Shown here one piece after another: positions 9,777 to 24,119 of a stretch of 64,000 nucleotides of DNA; within the stretch, counting starts at the first letter, position 1; every line of letters starts with the position of its first letter. The notes under the pieces are model-generated. The model saw only the letters and a list, made by a program, of their open reading frames with translations, did no database searches and was not told where the DNA came from. A program made the translations under genes and the position numbers. The stretch lies in assembly GCA_036346355.1 (NCBI GenBank), contig CM070580.1, positions 58,606,854 through 58,670,853 of the forward strand, given 5' to 3'. This DNA comes from Rhipidocladum racemiflorum (taxonomy: Eukaryota; Streptophyta; Magnoliopsida; Poales; Poaceae).

Positions 9777-12727
9777 TGTCGGGACCCGAATATGCAAATC
9801 CGGACCCTCTGTGTATTCTGTACTAGTCCAGGATCACGCTAGTAGACACAGTCATAACAAGAATGAAGTACCACAATCATACACAGCGGAATTAATAAGA
9901 AAGTACTTCAAACATTAAATAAACTGGTTACAAGACCTTAAGGCCAACTTACAAATAGTGTGCCACGCAGGGCTTACAATAACCAAAAGTAAATAATCAG
10001 CAGCGGAATGAAGAACGTCGGTGACTCCCATCAATAGGCCACAGGCAACTGACAAGGTTAAACTCCTAGATAATTGCCTTCTCGCGGAACTTTGCCTTCT
10101 TCGAAATTGTAGTCTTCTCCTCAACAGATGATTGTGTTGGAAGCAAGGGTGAGTATACAACATACCCAGCAAGTCATGCACAGAGGTGCAATCCTATTAC
10201 TATATGAATGGCTTCTTCCAAAGGAATAGCTTAAGTGGTTGTTTTGCATCAAACAACATTTTGCTTTGATTAAATAACCTCAATAGATTCAAAAGCAGTA
10301 AAATCTTATTATATAATAAGTTATCAGTATCTTTTCAACAGTTTGGCACAAAGCCCTAAATTACTTTAGCATTTGTCTCTGGCATTCAGCCACCCATTCC
10401 CACATTTTTATTTTAGAAAATCTAACCCTTAACTGTAATCCTCGAGCTTTGTCTAGTATCGTGGACTCGGCAATTCGAATAGTTTTGACATACTCTGCAA
10501 AGGTTATGCACTTTACCTATAAGATACAGTCAAACACCACAAAGGCGAATGATTGTAACAAACCCTTTCGGAAACTTCTACCTTAACAAGTGGACCTTCC
10601 CGGTTGCCATACACTATCCCTTCTCTCAGCAGAGACGAAGTATAGGACCGACATACCGTTGGATGGGTACCTAGCCGTAGCCTCGGTACGCTCCCCCGTA
10701 CAACTACACAAAGGGTGTAGTTGACACCCCGAGGTACCACATGCAAGTTATTAGTAACTTACTCAACTAGGACCGTCCCACTTCAGTCATGTGGTTGCAC
10801 GATTAACTCAGTTCAAAGGCTTGCAAGGTTAAATCCTTAGGGTGAACAGGGCAAGACTACCCAAAGAACCAAAACGACTTTCCCGGTACCAATAATGGCC
10901 CACCAGATCAACCTTGCCACTTGCCCCATACTAAATATTTTCCCACCCAGTTTGATTATTGTGCAACACATGTCAACAATAATATCAGTTACCATGTAGA
11001 ACCACAATGGTACCTACACTTCACGTCGTCACGTGGCAAGATTACACCATCTCCAAAATTCATTCCGTATATCATTAGTCAATATTATTTTGCCATTTGA
11101 AACACATTTCACGCAAGCATAGCTATGCAACTATTCACGGTCTAGCCTCCCGTGTAGGCACAATAGTATCATCCAACTAAATTAACCAACTTAAGTTGAC
11201 AATGGATACACGGCATACAAATATTAACATCAAGGGTGGAATTAACTATTGGGTTGATTAACTACTTCACCCAAATTAAATTAATTCATTTTAACAAGAT
11301 AGCATGCATAATTTAAATTAAAATATATTTCAAAAGTTAGGAGCAATATGGTCAAAGCACAACTTGCCTTCGTAAAGTGGCGAGTCTTGGTCTGGAGCTT
11401 GATCCTCGAAATCTGCGACCTCGCACAGCTCGACGTCTACGCGTAACAGATAAAGAACCAAATAAACACGCGAAACAACGTACAAACACACATTCAGAGA
11501 AATGCTGCAAATTAAACTAATTCATAATTTAACAAAAACTTCTAAATAATTAGTCTAGCATTTTCTAAGATTTATAAAATTTATTTTGCTATTTTTGAAC
11601 ATATAGTTTAAGAGCTACAAAATTCATAAATTTGGACTTTCCGCAAATAATTTAACATTATAAATTTATTTATAAAATTTCATAAAAATTACTGTAGGAA
11701 GGTAGAAATTTTTACTAATTAACAAAATTTGTCGCAAACGATTTGGATTTAAAACGAATTTGTAGCGAAAAAGACAAAATTCGCAATTTCCAGAAATGAA
11801 CACGTACAACCAATCTCTCATTTTCTTCCTATGCATGGCTCTGTTCACGGCCTGAGCAGACATCATGCATGCGTATCGTGGTTCGGTTTTGAGAAATTTT
11901 CGTGCATGCGTGCCACGACTTAGTTCACGTAATATATATACACACACACATGAATATACACATAGATTGTCAGAATAATATATGTATACCGATTGGCACA
12001 GGCAGTTGCGTAGACCGTCGGTGCAGGGAACACGAGATCAGAGAGTGCGTTGGCGGCGACGATGGCGACGTACACAACAACGGCGATGGGGTCAATCGGC
12101 GGTGTCAACGGTGAAATGGCTGGATGATTGGAATGGTGCTAGAGAAATGGAAAATGAATGGAGGTATATATAGACGTGAAAAACTAAATGGAAAATGGCT
12201 GGGAAAGAGAGGTATTCATGCGTACAATTAAATGGAATGGAGAAACAGCTGCATGCGGCAACGGAACGACTAGCAATTAAAGGAATTTCATTACGTGCAT
12301 GAATGTGTTGAATGAGTAAGCTGGAAGAAATTTACATGCATGCATACACGATTACTAGAAACGGCTGGATGTTCAAGCCGTGAGTGATTGCTAGCTAGTA
12401 AATGGTTTTATGTGCATGCATCAGTAAACATTGCTAGTAAATGGTTGCTAGTAAATGGAACATGCATGCGTGTGGAGTAGTGGAACATGCATGCATGCTA
12501 GTAATAGAGAAATGACCGGCAGTTCAAGCGTTCGGGAAATAAAATGGGGAACTGTTGGATGCTTTACTCGGCTTGAATGCTAGAAGTTGGTAACGGCTGA
12601 AAAGGAAAGGCCTCATGCGAGCTAGAGAATGAATTGGTTGGGAGATTAAAACATCATTTAAGAAAGGGAAGGGAAACGACTAGAAGTGGGAATGCTCATG
12701 CGCCTGGAGAAATGGCTAGAGCGTAAT
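9777..12727 (-). repeat. Right (5') LTR of element A, segment 1
   Basis: Aligns with 3198 to about 6195 of the left LTR with scattered substitutions. It opens TGTCGGGACC and stops at the GTAAT target site of element C (12723-12727). The conserved LTR block is at about 10470-10870. No gene is seen. Confidence 0.92.
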
Positions 12728-15047
12728 TGTAACACCCCGGCATTTAATATGCCCGAATGCTACCAAACATAAGCTAAACAACATCTAAGTACCACAATTA
12801 AACATAAATTCCAGCAAAGGTTCATATGCTAAAAACCGATATTTCGGCAGCATCTCCTTTGTTTTTCCATGAATTAACACAATCTCAATATCATGGCAAG
12901 ATATATATCATAGCACACGACATCTAAAACAACAACATAAATGGACATAACATCAAGTTACGCCAATAATACCACGCTTAACCACTTCATAAACTATAAC
13001 GAAGCAAATAAGGATTCACAAGCATGCTAGATTAAACCATACATTAAGTTTAGGGCACAACTCTTAATATCATGTCTCCAAGTGGTTAATTATGGACTAT
13101 GATGGTGGAGCTATGTGTAGAAGTGTAGCTAGATCCCTTTTTCCCGCATGCCGATCTCAAAGTACCTAAAAACAATATAAAACACAAGCGTGAGTTCGAA
13201 AACTCAGCAAGCATATCGTAATGGACAACAAGATCATTTACAAGACAATAATACCTCACATCACATATAACATCTCATACTTGAGCACATAACAACATCA
13301 TCATCATTAAAAAAAATGTATTGCAATGCAATGCAATGCAATGTTATGCTCATATCTCCATGGAAACTCATACCGGTATGGTTGAGTACACACCCGTCGG
13401 CGTGCACCCTCTCCCCCCTCCATCCCGAAGATAGAGGGTGCCTACTCATAACTTTCTCACCGACCTTCCCGGATTAGTTAATGACTTTCTCACCGCCCGG
13501 GCCATGTAACATGTCATGCATGCAACTATGCCAATTATCATATTTCACATGTACATAAACATATGGCAACTCATCATGACAAATATAAACACATGGCATC
13601 GAACCATGATAATCATACTCAATATTTCATTGGAAAACAGCAAGCATGGCAAGTGAGCATAGCAAGTGTTCAATCTTTCACCCAACATCAACAAACAACC
13701 TACAATCCGCTATACATTACAACACACTTGCCTCAACCGCGGGCGACGGATTTGTGGGACGTAGAGGGCACTCCCGGTGTCACACCACCTACACATAGGC
13801 ATCACACACTCACAATAATGCCCGCAAAACAGTACACAAATCCCCATCTAACCCGACATTGCCCACTACTTGCAAACCTAAAAACAGAGGTTCTGTCCCG
13901 GCGGGACAGCAGCCTTGCAAAGGCCATAACTTGAGTTTTGGGACTCCAAATCGATTAAACGAGTACACCATCGCGAAGCTTAGGAAATTTCCTACCTTTT
14001 TATAGTTATATGGAAAGACTGATTCGGAATCTAAAATTGTTTAATCTACAGATTACTACGATCTGTTCCAATCGCGTCACAGATTTTAACACGCTCGGTA
14101 AAACGGCCATAACTTTCAAACGGCTGATCGGATTTTAACGTGCTTTATGTCCACGGAAAGATAATTAAATTATCTACAACTTCTTTTAAGTCCGTCCGGA
14201 CAGATTCGGATTCTAAATTGACGAAAACTCGAACCCTAGCCCGACTGCTCAATCTGCCCGAAAACAAAAATGTGGCAACGTCTAGATCTAACCCAAAGAA
14301 CTCCAATCCAGCACCACCAATTGATCTAAAAACTTGATAATCATCCTAACAACAGTACCTAGATCAATTCCAAGGATCCCCATGATCATACCTTTGCCCA
14401 ACGAACGAATCTCCAATAGATCTCCTCGCGAATCGCTCCTCGCTCCACGCTCCCGCTCCTCGCTCCTCGCTCCTCGCTCCTCGCTCCTCGCTCCAACAGA
14501 TGGATCCACAAGGTGCAGAGGTGTGGAGACCACCCTAGGGTAGCAAGGGGGTGGAGGAGAGGTGGTGGAGAGGTGGGGAGCAATGGGGCAAAGGGGGAGG
14601 TGGAGGCTCACAAGAGGGAGAGGGAGAGGGGGTGGCGGCTAGGGCTTAGGAGGGGGAGGTGGGGGCGCCCAAGGGCAGGGGGAGCACGCCCAAAAGGCTG
14701 GTGGGGAGCCCTTTTACCAGCCCCCACACCCAATCCTAGTCCGTTACGGAGACCTACTCCATCCCACCAAAGCCCACCAAGGCCCAAACTCCCCCGGGAA
14801 GGCCCAAAACCCCGGAAACGGCCCAGAAACGCCCCGGAAAAGCTATTAACCTCCATATCTTATAGTTTTAACCTTAATTCCACATCTCATAATGTTATTA
14901 ACCTTATCATGGATGTTAAATAAGGTTACGACACTCCGTGGCGACATAACACTTCAACCGGCCCAAAAACGCGAGAAAACCATAAGCCGAAAGGTTTTAT
15001 TCTCTAGTTTCACCTTCTATAACGTCACACCAAACCATAGTGTCACA
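12728..15047 (-). repeat. Left (3') LTR of element C
   Basis: The LTR is 2,320 bp, opens TGTAACACCCCGGC and ends ATAGTGTCACA. Relative to the right LTR it lacks about 70 bp near 13445 and carries an expanded GCTCCTC-type 7-bp array near 14450-14500. It contains TGCAA tandem copies (13320-13342) and a GC-rich purine segment (14520-14720). Confidence 0.92.
14438..14502. repeat. 7-bp tandem array (GCTCCTC) in family-B LTR
   Basis: About eight units of GCTCCTC or near variants are present. The other LTR of the same element has only about two (20952-20966). The solo LTR has about ten (59938-60008) and G has few (63735-63760). Open frames over these segments are repeat artefacts. Confidence 0.85.
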
Positions 15048-15060
15048 TTCTTCCCCCTTT
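15048..15060 (-). other. Polypurine tract of element C
   Basis: TTCTTCCCCCTTT directly follows the left LTR on the plus strand, so the coding strand has AAAGGGGGAAGAA next to the 3' LTR. Confidence 0.8.
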
Positions 15061-18000
15061 CAACAGGATTCGACCTCGAATCCGAAGGACACCAAAAACA
15101 GCAACAAAGTCCCCAAGGGACAAAAGGCTTCTCTGCAGCACAAAACATTCGCTGCTTGACTAGAGCAGGAAACAAGCGACAAACGAGTTCCCAAAACCAA
15201 CACTTAAAGAAAAAGTGTTGATCTAGCTCAACTAAGGGCAACCGCTCACAGTTCAACTTTCAATTCAAATCCCAAACAGAATCTGCGTTTCAACCTCGAA
15301 GGGCTTCAACAACCCAAAACGCTCGAATCCTCACGACAAACACCTCACCCTTCTATCACAACCTACCTGACTACACACTGCAATAAACTCAACATGACAA
15401 AGTCAAAGGAAGTCACAATTCCTTTAACGACCTCTCTTCATTCCCGAAAGTTTCCATCGAGGGGAATAACTCATTAAGGCACACTAGCCCTTCCGATACA
15501 CGATCATACTAACATTTTATTCCATCCTTTCCCAGGCAAGATTCAAACCCAAAAACAACTAGTGAAGACAACTGTTCACGGCAGGGTAATTATCACCGAT
15601 CTACCGTCAACTTCACTTCCACCCATCGCTACTCTTAGTAAAGGTTAAACCCATACATCATCAACCTCCATCACAAACCACCCTTATACCACTAAGGTTC
15701 GACACCTAGCCCAAGCTAGGATCGAAAACCTTACCAAACCACAATTGGTTCCTTTCTTAAGAGGGTCTCGCCCTCACACAAAAACACTTAGCTATCAAGC
15801 CCAAGTGTACACACAACAACTCAAACCCAAAGCGTTAACAACCATTTTGGAAAGAATTCGGCAACATCCAAGCCAAAACACAAAGGAAGCATAAATCCCC
15901 TACATCACAACCAACATACCAGAAATTTTTCATTGCTTCTTTTCATACTAGAAAGCAAGGGAAATCTCGTTTCATGACATAAATGCACACTCTTCAGGAG
16001 CACTCGGATTAGTCATATCTCCATATATGACTTTCTCACCGACTGCTCAACGACTCTTTTATCATTTAACATGTAAAAGCGATGTCATGTTTACTTTTCA
16101 CCATTCCTCATCATGTAACCACACTACCGAATAGTCATTCACATGATGACTTTTGCCTCGGTATCATATGAATAAATCTCGAATAACATCGAGAGTTGCG
16201 CTAATTCATATAAACTATGACGGCAACATCTTTAATCAACAAAACACCACATCGTGTGAAAACACATCTTCGATTTAACACTAGCTTTGCAACACCTCGC
16301 AAAATCAAATGAACCCTTTGGAGCAGAACATCGACTCCAAAATCAAACATCTGCAGACACAAGCGCCATAAATTTTTATCAAAAGAGAGGGAAACTCAAT
16401 CCAAAAGAAAACTCTTCACTAACCAAATTCACTTATGAAACATTCATAAAAATCAGACTTGTAAAACACCCGCACACAGACACATTTTCCAAATGACTCC
16501 AACTCTAGTCAAATAGAGTTACACATCAAGGGCTTAACTCAAAAGTTTCCAACACAACCCTTTATGACCATCTGCTTCCTTTTAAAATTAATTCCAAAGA
16601 TAAATCGGTCTAACGCGAAAAGGCGCGATCCACTCAAAAACTTTTGGATGTAAACTCAAACTCACAACACGAACTAAACAAATTCGCCAAAACCAAAGGT
16701 TGACACCAACCACTACGAGTTTTGGGAAACTCTGAAACTCAACATAAGGAACACCTCAACCGAAAGCATTCAACCGAGATGGCAAACAACCAAACCAGTT
16801 TCAAAGGTTTTTAGACAACATTTCGGCATGAAAGGAACCATCTTTAGTACTCCACTCGCTTTCCATTAAAGACTTCAATAATCACTATTTACTATCCGAG
16901 GAGCCCCAACACAATTCAACCGAAAGTTTCACAACAAATTCTTCCTCTAGTTACCATTCCCAACATTTTTTAATAAGGGTTTATGATGCTTATCCAAAAG
17001 GCACCCAACCAAGACTATAATGACATGATCCCCATGGCTCACCGAATCATAATACATCTTATTCTAAATTTGAAACATAGTACTTCCACAAATCTTTCAG
17101 CAAGATCAACCTATAAATTTCATACCACCTATATATTCACGTCTCGACAACCGAACCTTATTCAGTTAAACAACGACTTCAACATGTAAATATTATCTCT
17201 ACAAGACAAAGTTCATAACTAGGATTCCAAGGCATACATTCATTAAGGATGAAATTGTACATCATGTTAATTATCCAAAGCTCACTCCATCGCAACATGT
17301 TAAAATTTTCCTCTATTTTAACCATGGTTTTCCAACGAATAATCTAAACAGTTACCACAACTACTTAGTCATCAATAACAACAAATGGGCATAATCATCA
17401 ACCAACAACATTACTTTTAGCTACCCTATACATAGGTGATAACAAAATTACCACCACACAACATACTCCCACTATTTAAAATAGACTGAATACTAGCATT
17501 AACACTACCATTAACAACATCATTAACAATAAGTCTTATGTCTTCTCCATTGATATCAATACTAGCATTGTAGCGACACAACTGCATACTTCCAAAGATA
17601 CTAGTAGTTTGCAACAACATAAATAGCAACTCTAATCAACATCCAAATTAAAGTCACTAGTCAACACGATTAAATTTCTCTATTAATCCATTAGATTAGA
17701 ACATCTTTAACAACCAGCAAAGTTTCTTTTACAATAAAAGCAGTCTACATCATCTTAATGTTTTAACTATGCATCAAAGTTTAAACTTTTAACATTAACA
17801 AGGATCATAAGCACTTTTAAAGCAAGGCAACAGATTCTAAGCATGTACATTAACACATTTAATCATTCTCGCTAAGAGTAAACTGCAACACTAGTAGTCT
17901 ATTTATTCTCAAGCTAGAGATATTAATCACATTGAATTGATTCAACTCAAAATTTAACTTAGTAACACATCAATCCATAAACCACATTGTTTTACCTACT

Positions 18001-19163
18001 ACATAACATGCTAAACATCAATTCTTACTAGGGACAAACGATTTCAGTCAAAAGACTACTTTGTTTACAGCATTTTAGTTTTAAAACTCATCCTAAGTTC
18101 ATAAGGAAAATTTGACTCTCAAAATTGCGATGAGACAAACCCAAACTTGGTCATGCAAAGGAATTCTCCAAAACAATTTTCAATCTCCAAGACTCCCACT
18201 GGAGGGAACCAACCGATCAAATAAACCTTTGCAAATAAAACCTTAGCACCAAACCCCAATCTTTCACGAAACAAGAAGGGTTTTTCAAAGATGATTTCTT
18301 AAACCAGTAAAATAACGAAATCAAACACCACGTACTACTACAAAGCCACATAACTTCAGCCCTGACAGCCAGGTCTGGCACAACTCCGCAATAACTCCTT
18401 TAACCTCAGAGAAACACAAACACAGGGATAAATTGAATGCTTGTTCCCCATAATGCAATCAACAGGCATCAAAACTGGAAAGGTGCCCAAAAGAAGCGCA
18501 ACACTAGTCTCCTCTTCTTCGTCTTCAACCAAGGAAGAGAAAACCACACACCGCAAACGGAACGATCATGAAAACCCAACACTTTTCATTTGATTCAAAT
18601 CTACTAAAGCCAAGAAAAGCAAAGAACACCGACCGTCAGAACGGCAAAAAACATACGAAGGAAACCACCATTAACTCTTCTATTTGACTCCAGTCAACTA
18701 CCCGATCAACGACAGAAAGGATAAGCACTCTTCTCCTACAGGGGTCAATAGTTCTTCGGTGGTGGCGCTAACCGGCCACACCGTCAAACCTCACCCTTAC
18801 TATGAAATAAGAGAGGTGGCCGAAACCCTTCGGCACCAAAACCCCAATTTTACCACCACAATAGGAATAATTCAATCATTTATCTCATAGACATAGCAAC
18901 GTACTATATCAAATATAGCATTTAGCAACAAGGCATAAGTACAACATTTAAGCGTAAACAACGATACCCATACCCTTCCTATTGTGCATCCATGTGTGTC
19001 AAATTTTAGATTAGTTATACCACTTTTGCAAGTTTTAATGTTGCTATCCTATGACAAAATTTTAGTAAAAACCTAAGCCATGTTTCTAAGTTATTCCACA
19101 TCACATTTTAGTTGTACCCTATAGCATGACACTAAAAATACACATTCCAAGGATCTACAGCCC
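15061..19163 (-). other. Non-coding internal region of element C
   Basis: About 4.1 kb, AT-rich, with no open frame longer than about 70 codons and no gag, protease, RT or integrase motif. It aligns along its length with B2's internal region (54420-58140 and 60547-61280). At about 16008-16045 a GGATTAGTCAT..TGACTTTCTCACCGAC segment resembles one in the family's own LTRs. Confidence 0.8.
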
Positions 19164-19175
19164 GCTCTGATACCA
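19164..19175 (-). other. Primer-binding site of element C
   Basis: GCTCTGATACCA on the plus strand, reverse complement of the initiator tRNA-Met site, two bases from the right LTR. Confidence 0.9.
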
Positions 19176-19177
19176 AC

Positions 19178-21515
19178 TATAACACCCCGGCATTTAATAT
19201 GCCCGAATGCTACCAAACATAAGCTAAACAACATCTAAGTACCACAATTAAACATAAATTCCAGCAAAGGTTCATATGCTAAAAACCGATATTTCGGCAG
19301 CATCTCCTTTGTTTTTCCATGAATTAACACAATCTCAATATCATGGCAAGATATATATCATTGCACACGACATCTAAAACAACAACATAAATGGACATAA
19401 CATCAAGTTACGCCAATAATACCACGCTTAACCACTTCATAAACTATAACGAAGCAAATAAGGATTCACAAGCATGCTAGATTAAACCATACATTAAGTT
19501 TAGGGCACAACTCTTAATATCATGTCTCCAAGTGGTTAATTATGGACTATGATGGTGGAGCTACGTGTAGAAGTGTAGCTAGATCCCTTTTTCCCGCATG
19601 CTGATCTCAAAGTACCTAAAAACAACATAAAACACAAGCGTGAGTTCGAAAACTCAGCAAGCATATTGTAATGGACAACAAGATCATCTACAAGACAATA
19701 ATACCTCACATCACATATAACATCTCATACTTGAGCACATAACAACATCATCATCATTAAAAAAATGTTTTGCAATGCAATGCAATGCAATGTTATGCTC
19801 ATATCTCCATGGAAACTCATACCGGTATGGTTGAGTACACACCCGTCGGTGTGCACCCTCTCCCCCCTCCATCCCGAAGATGGAGGATGCCTACTCCTCG
19901 CTTCCACAACCCACGGTAGATGGAATCACGATGTAGGACTTACTCTAATGGCTCTCCGGATTAGTCATAACTTTCTCACCGACCTTCCCGGAGTAGTTAA
20001 TGACTTTCTCACCGCCCGGGCCATGTAACATGTCATGCATGCAACTATGCCAATTATCATATTTCACATGTACATAAACATATGGCAACTCATCATGACA
20101 AATATAAACACATGGCATCGAACCATGATAATCATACTCAATATTTCATTGGAAAACAGCAAGCATGGCAAGTGAGCATAGCAAGTGTTCAATCTTTCAC
20201 CCAATATCAACAAACAACCTACAATCCGCTATACATTACAACACACTTGCCTCAACCGCGGGCGACGGATTTGTGGGACGTAGAGGGCACTCCCGGTGTC
20301 ACACCACCTGCACATAGGCATCACACACTCACAATAATGCCCGTAAAACAGTACACAAATCCCCATCTAACCCGACATTGCCCACTACTTGCAAACCTAA
20401 AAACAGAGGTTCTGTTCCGGCGGGACAGCAGCCTTGCAAAGGCCATAACTTGAGTTCTGGGACTCCAAATCGATTAAACGAGTACACCATCGCGAATCTT
20501 AGGAAATTTCCTACCTTTTTCTAGTTATACGGAAAGACTGATTCGGATTCTAAAATTGTTTAATCTACAGATTACTACGATCTGTTCCAATCGCGTCACA
20601 GATTTTAACATGCTCGGTAAAACGGCCATAACTTTCAAACGGCTGATCGGATTTTAACGTGCTTTATGTCCACGGAAAGATAATTAAATTATCTACAACT
20701 TCTTTTAAGTCTGTACAGACAGATTCGGATTCTAAATTGACGAAAACTCGAACCCTAGCCCGACTGCTCAATCTGCCCGAAAACAAAAACGTGGCAACGT
20801 CTAGATCTAACCCAAAGAACTCCAATCCAGCACCACCAATTGATCTAAAAACTTGATAATCACCCTAACAACAGTACCTAGATCAATTCCAAGGATCCCC
20901 ATGATCATACCTTTGCCCAACGAACGAATCTCCAATAGATCTCCTCGCGAATCGCTCCTCGCTCCAACGGATGGATCCACAAGGTGCAGAGGTGTGGAGA
21001 CCACCCTAGGGCAGCAAGGGGGAGGTGGGGAGAGGTGGTGGAGAGGTGGGGAGCAATGGGGCAAAGGGGGAGGTGGAGGCGCACAAGAGGGAGAGGGAGA
21101 GGGGGTGGCGGCTAGGGCTTAGGAGGGGGAGGTGGGGGCGCCCAAGGGCAGGGGGAGCACGCCCAAAAGGCTGGTGGGGAGCCCTTTTACCAGCCCCCAC
21201 ACCCAATCCTAGTCCGTTACGGAGACCTACTCCATCCTACCAAAGCCCACCAAGGCCCAAACTCTGGGAAGGCCCAAAACCAGGAAGCGGCCCTAAACGC
21301 ACTGGAAAAGCTATTAACCTCCATATCCTATAGTTTTAACCTTAATTCCACATCTCATAATGTTATTAACCTTATCATGCACGTTAAATAAGGTTACGAC
21401 ACTCTGTGGCGACATAACACTTCAACCGGCCCAAAAACGCGAGAAAACCCTAAGCCGAAAGGTTTTATTCTCTAGTTTCACCTTCTATAACGTCACACCA
21501 AACCATAGTGTCACA
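19178..21515 (-). repeat. Right (5') LTR of element C
   Basis: The LTR is 2,338 bp and nearly identical to the left LTR apart from two length differences. Its terminal TG has become TA (TATAACACC instead of TGTAACACC). It ends ATAGTGTCACA and is followed by GTAAT. Confidence 0.92.
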
Positions 21516-21520
21516 GTAAT

Positions 21521-22500
21521 GATAGTGCTGATTCATGCATGAGGAATGAAGGAGTGGCTGCATTAATGGATTTCCGTCACTACATGCATGCGAGTGACTC
21601 AATTACCAAATGTATTGATGCGTGTGGAGAATTCATGCACGTTTCAATGCTTTAAAGCATTCATGGCATTTCAATGGGAAGGAGTTTCATGCGTGCAAAA
21701 AAATGAAACGGCTGGGAGATGGAAACGCCATGGCTTCACGCGTGTGAAAGGAAATGGGAAACATTAATTGCTAGCAAATGCATTGCAAGGAAATGGGAAA
21801 CGACTGGAAAAAAAAATAATGAGAAGACTTCATGCATGCATGACTGGAAAAATTCCTCTAACATGCATTCAAGTGATTTGAAATGGTTGGAAGAAACGGT
21901 TGGAATTAAAGTGAGAGGACTTCATGCATTCAGGAGAAACGGTTGGAATGAATGAATCGGCTGGAAGGAAATGTACAGGAAATTGATGAATAAAGAAGGA
22001 GCAAAAAACGGCTGGAATGCGGTAGCTTCAAGGAATGGAAACGGTTGGTAATGAAATTCCACTACGTGCATTCATGTGTGTAGGCTTCAATGAGTAGGCT
22101 GGAGGGAGAAACGTACACATGAATGCATGTGTAGATTTCCAAAGGCTTCATGCATACATGTGCTTGATAATGACAACAGGATGCATACATGCGTTGCTTG
22201 AAAATGAAACATCAAAACCATGATTCATGCACTCAACGAAACGTCCAGGTTAATTAAGGACTTGTAACTGATGGAGATTAAATGGCTGAGTAAAGACTAA
22301 TATAACAAATGGAATGGAAAAAGGCAAAGGAGTTTCCCTGGCTCTTGCGTACAGGGAGAAGAAACGTTGGAAAGGAAACATCCTAGCCATGCATGATTCG
22401 TGCATACCTATTCATACATGTATATATATGCATACACGTGGGTACATGCTGTACATATACATATATATATGTATACAGGTTCTCAAAACGTGTTTAGGAC
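21521..22500 (-). repeat. Right (5') LTR of element A, segment 2
   Basis: Continues the A LTR after element C and corresponds to about 6210-7190 of the left LTR. It starts GATAGTGCTGATTCATGC and ends at GTGTTTAGGAC, whose last five bases are the target site of element I. No gene is seen. Confidence 0.92.
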
Positions 22501-24119
22501 TGTAGGATCGAAGTATACGAATATAGCAATCAGAGGGGGGGGTGAATGATTGAGCGGAAGCTAAAACCAAATTTTTGATCTATTAAAAACTTCACCCCAA
22601 AAGAAACCAAAAGATTGCCTCGGATTTGACAAAAACAGATTGACAAAGGCTTGATAAAACGCGAATTCCTGGAGATACAACCGTTGGATCAATCTGCAAT
22701 TTGGACACAAGAAACTAGATTCCAATACGAATCAAACCCAAAAAGAATCAGCTCGATCGGACTTACGGATCAAAAGTTATAAGCTTCGCAAGATTACTGT
22801 TCTAGAACTTGACGAAAATCAATCTAATCGAAACTTGTAGATTGATCAAGAATAACAAAAGATTTATCAACAAGACTTTGAGAAACACTAGATCGATACC
22901 CTAGAGAGGTTTTTTATGGATCAAATCAAGATGAAACTCAAAGAACAAAAACCAATCTAGAACTAGAACAAGTATGCAAACAAGAACCAAAAGAGAATAT
23001 TGTAGCACACAAGGAACTAGAAGAATTGATCTTTATTTATTTTGTCTAAAGTACTCTCATCAAAAGAGTACAAACCCTAAAACCAAGCTCAAGCTCCCTT
23101 GCGCCTGTTCTGCTACTTGGTTCGATTGATGTCCTTTAATAGGAGACACCCCTCCTATTTAAAGGACCAACCCACAAGGAGTTCTGAATACGATTCCTAT
23201 TCCCTAGAAGGAATCTGTATCCAACACAACTCTACTTGCCCCAACCTGGCCGAGTACAACTCTTGCACGCATATGGCAACCCTACCATACTCACGTGACT
23301 AACACTTTGCACGCGTATGGCCACCTGCCATACTCACGTGACTAACACTTTGCACGCGAATGACCTCCTGCCATTCTCACGTGACTAACCATTCTTCATG
23401 TGCACCATTCTCTTAGCCCGAATGTCCCGCATGACATCCTTGACCACCAAGACCTCAGTTCCTCCCTGAACCTAGTCCCGAACCTCAGCTCCTCCATGAA
23501 CCTAGTTCCGGTCCCGTCATCGACCACGTTCCTCTTCGAGCAATACCTGCACATGAACAAACCACAAAACAATTCCGAGCACAAGTCCACGACTTGACTC
23601 ACATCAATCCATGCAAATACTCACACGAGCATTACATAAAGTCCACTTCAAAAGAAGCATCATGAAATTCTCACAAATTTCATAATCCCAAAAATGAATC
23701 AAATACAATTCCAATTTTGCTCAAACCCTAATCGAGCAAAAACGCATTCATGACGGACAAGGAAATATGCTCCGGCGTACACATGAAAAAGTCACTCAAG
23801 AAGCCATTCACGACGGACCAACAAAATCGGTCCGGTGTACAAGTGAAAGTATCGGTTTCAAGAAGAAATCATTCCGACGAAAACACGTTCACGACAGACT
23901 AAAAGAAATCAGTCCGTCGTACATGCGAAATCAATCCTCAAAAAGCCGTTCACGACTGACCAAAGAAATTGGTCCGACGTACATGCAAAACTTACTGGTT
24001 TGAGAGTTTGGTCCGGCACAAAAGATGACTTCACTGTTTGTTGTCAAATTGTCAGACACAAGCACAAACACATTTTGCAAATTCAATTCTAAGCCAATTT
24101 TTCAGCACATGATTTCACA
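22501..24119 (-). repeat. Left (3') LTR of copia element I
   Basis: The LTR is 1,619 bp, opens TGTAGGATCGAAG and ends GATTTCACA. It contains an array of about 60-bp units at 23747-24000 and three ACGTGACTAAC repeats at about 23290-23390. No gene is seen. Confidence 0.93.
23747..24000. repeat. About 60-bp tandem array in copia LTR, four units
   Basis: Units begin ATTCACGACGGAC or GTTCACGACTGAC and carry GGTCCGRCGTACATG about 25 bases later. The GGAC and GTCC within each unit are complementary, so each unit can form a small hairpin. The right LTR carries one extra exact unit. Confidence 0.85.

Larger units (their letters stand above)
12728..21515 (-). mobile_element. Element C: long-LTR element without coding capacity (family B, LARD-like)
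   Basis: LTRs 12728-15047 and 19178-21515 enclose a 4.1-kb internal region. The GTAAT duplication is at 12723-12727 and 21516-21520. PBS and PPT are both present, so the copy arose by normal retrotransposition. No gag or pol motif is found in any frame. Its LTRs and internal sequence match B2, and its LTRs match the solo LTR and G, so it is one member of a multicopy family that must be moved by another element's proteins. Confidence 0.92.

Noticed and set aside
23747..24000. Regularly spaced repeats resembling a CRISPR array
   Set aside because: Whole units are tandem with no unique spacers, in a plant LTR.
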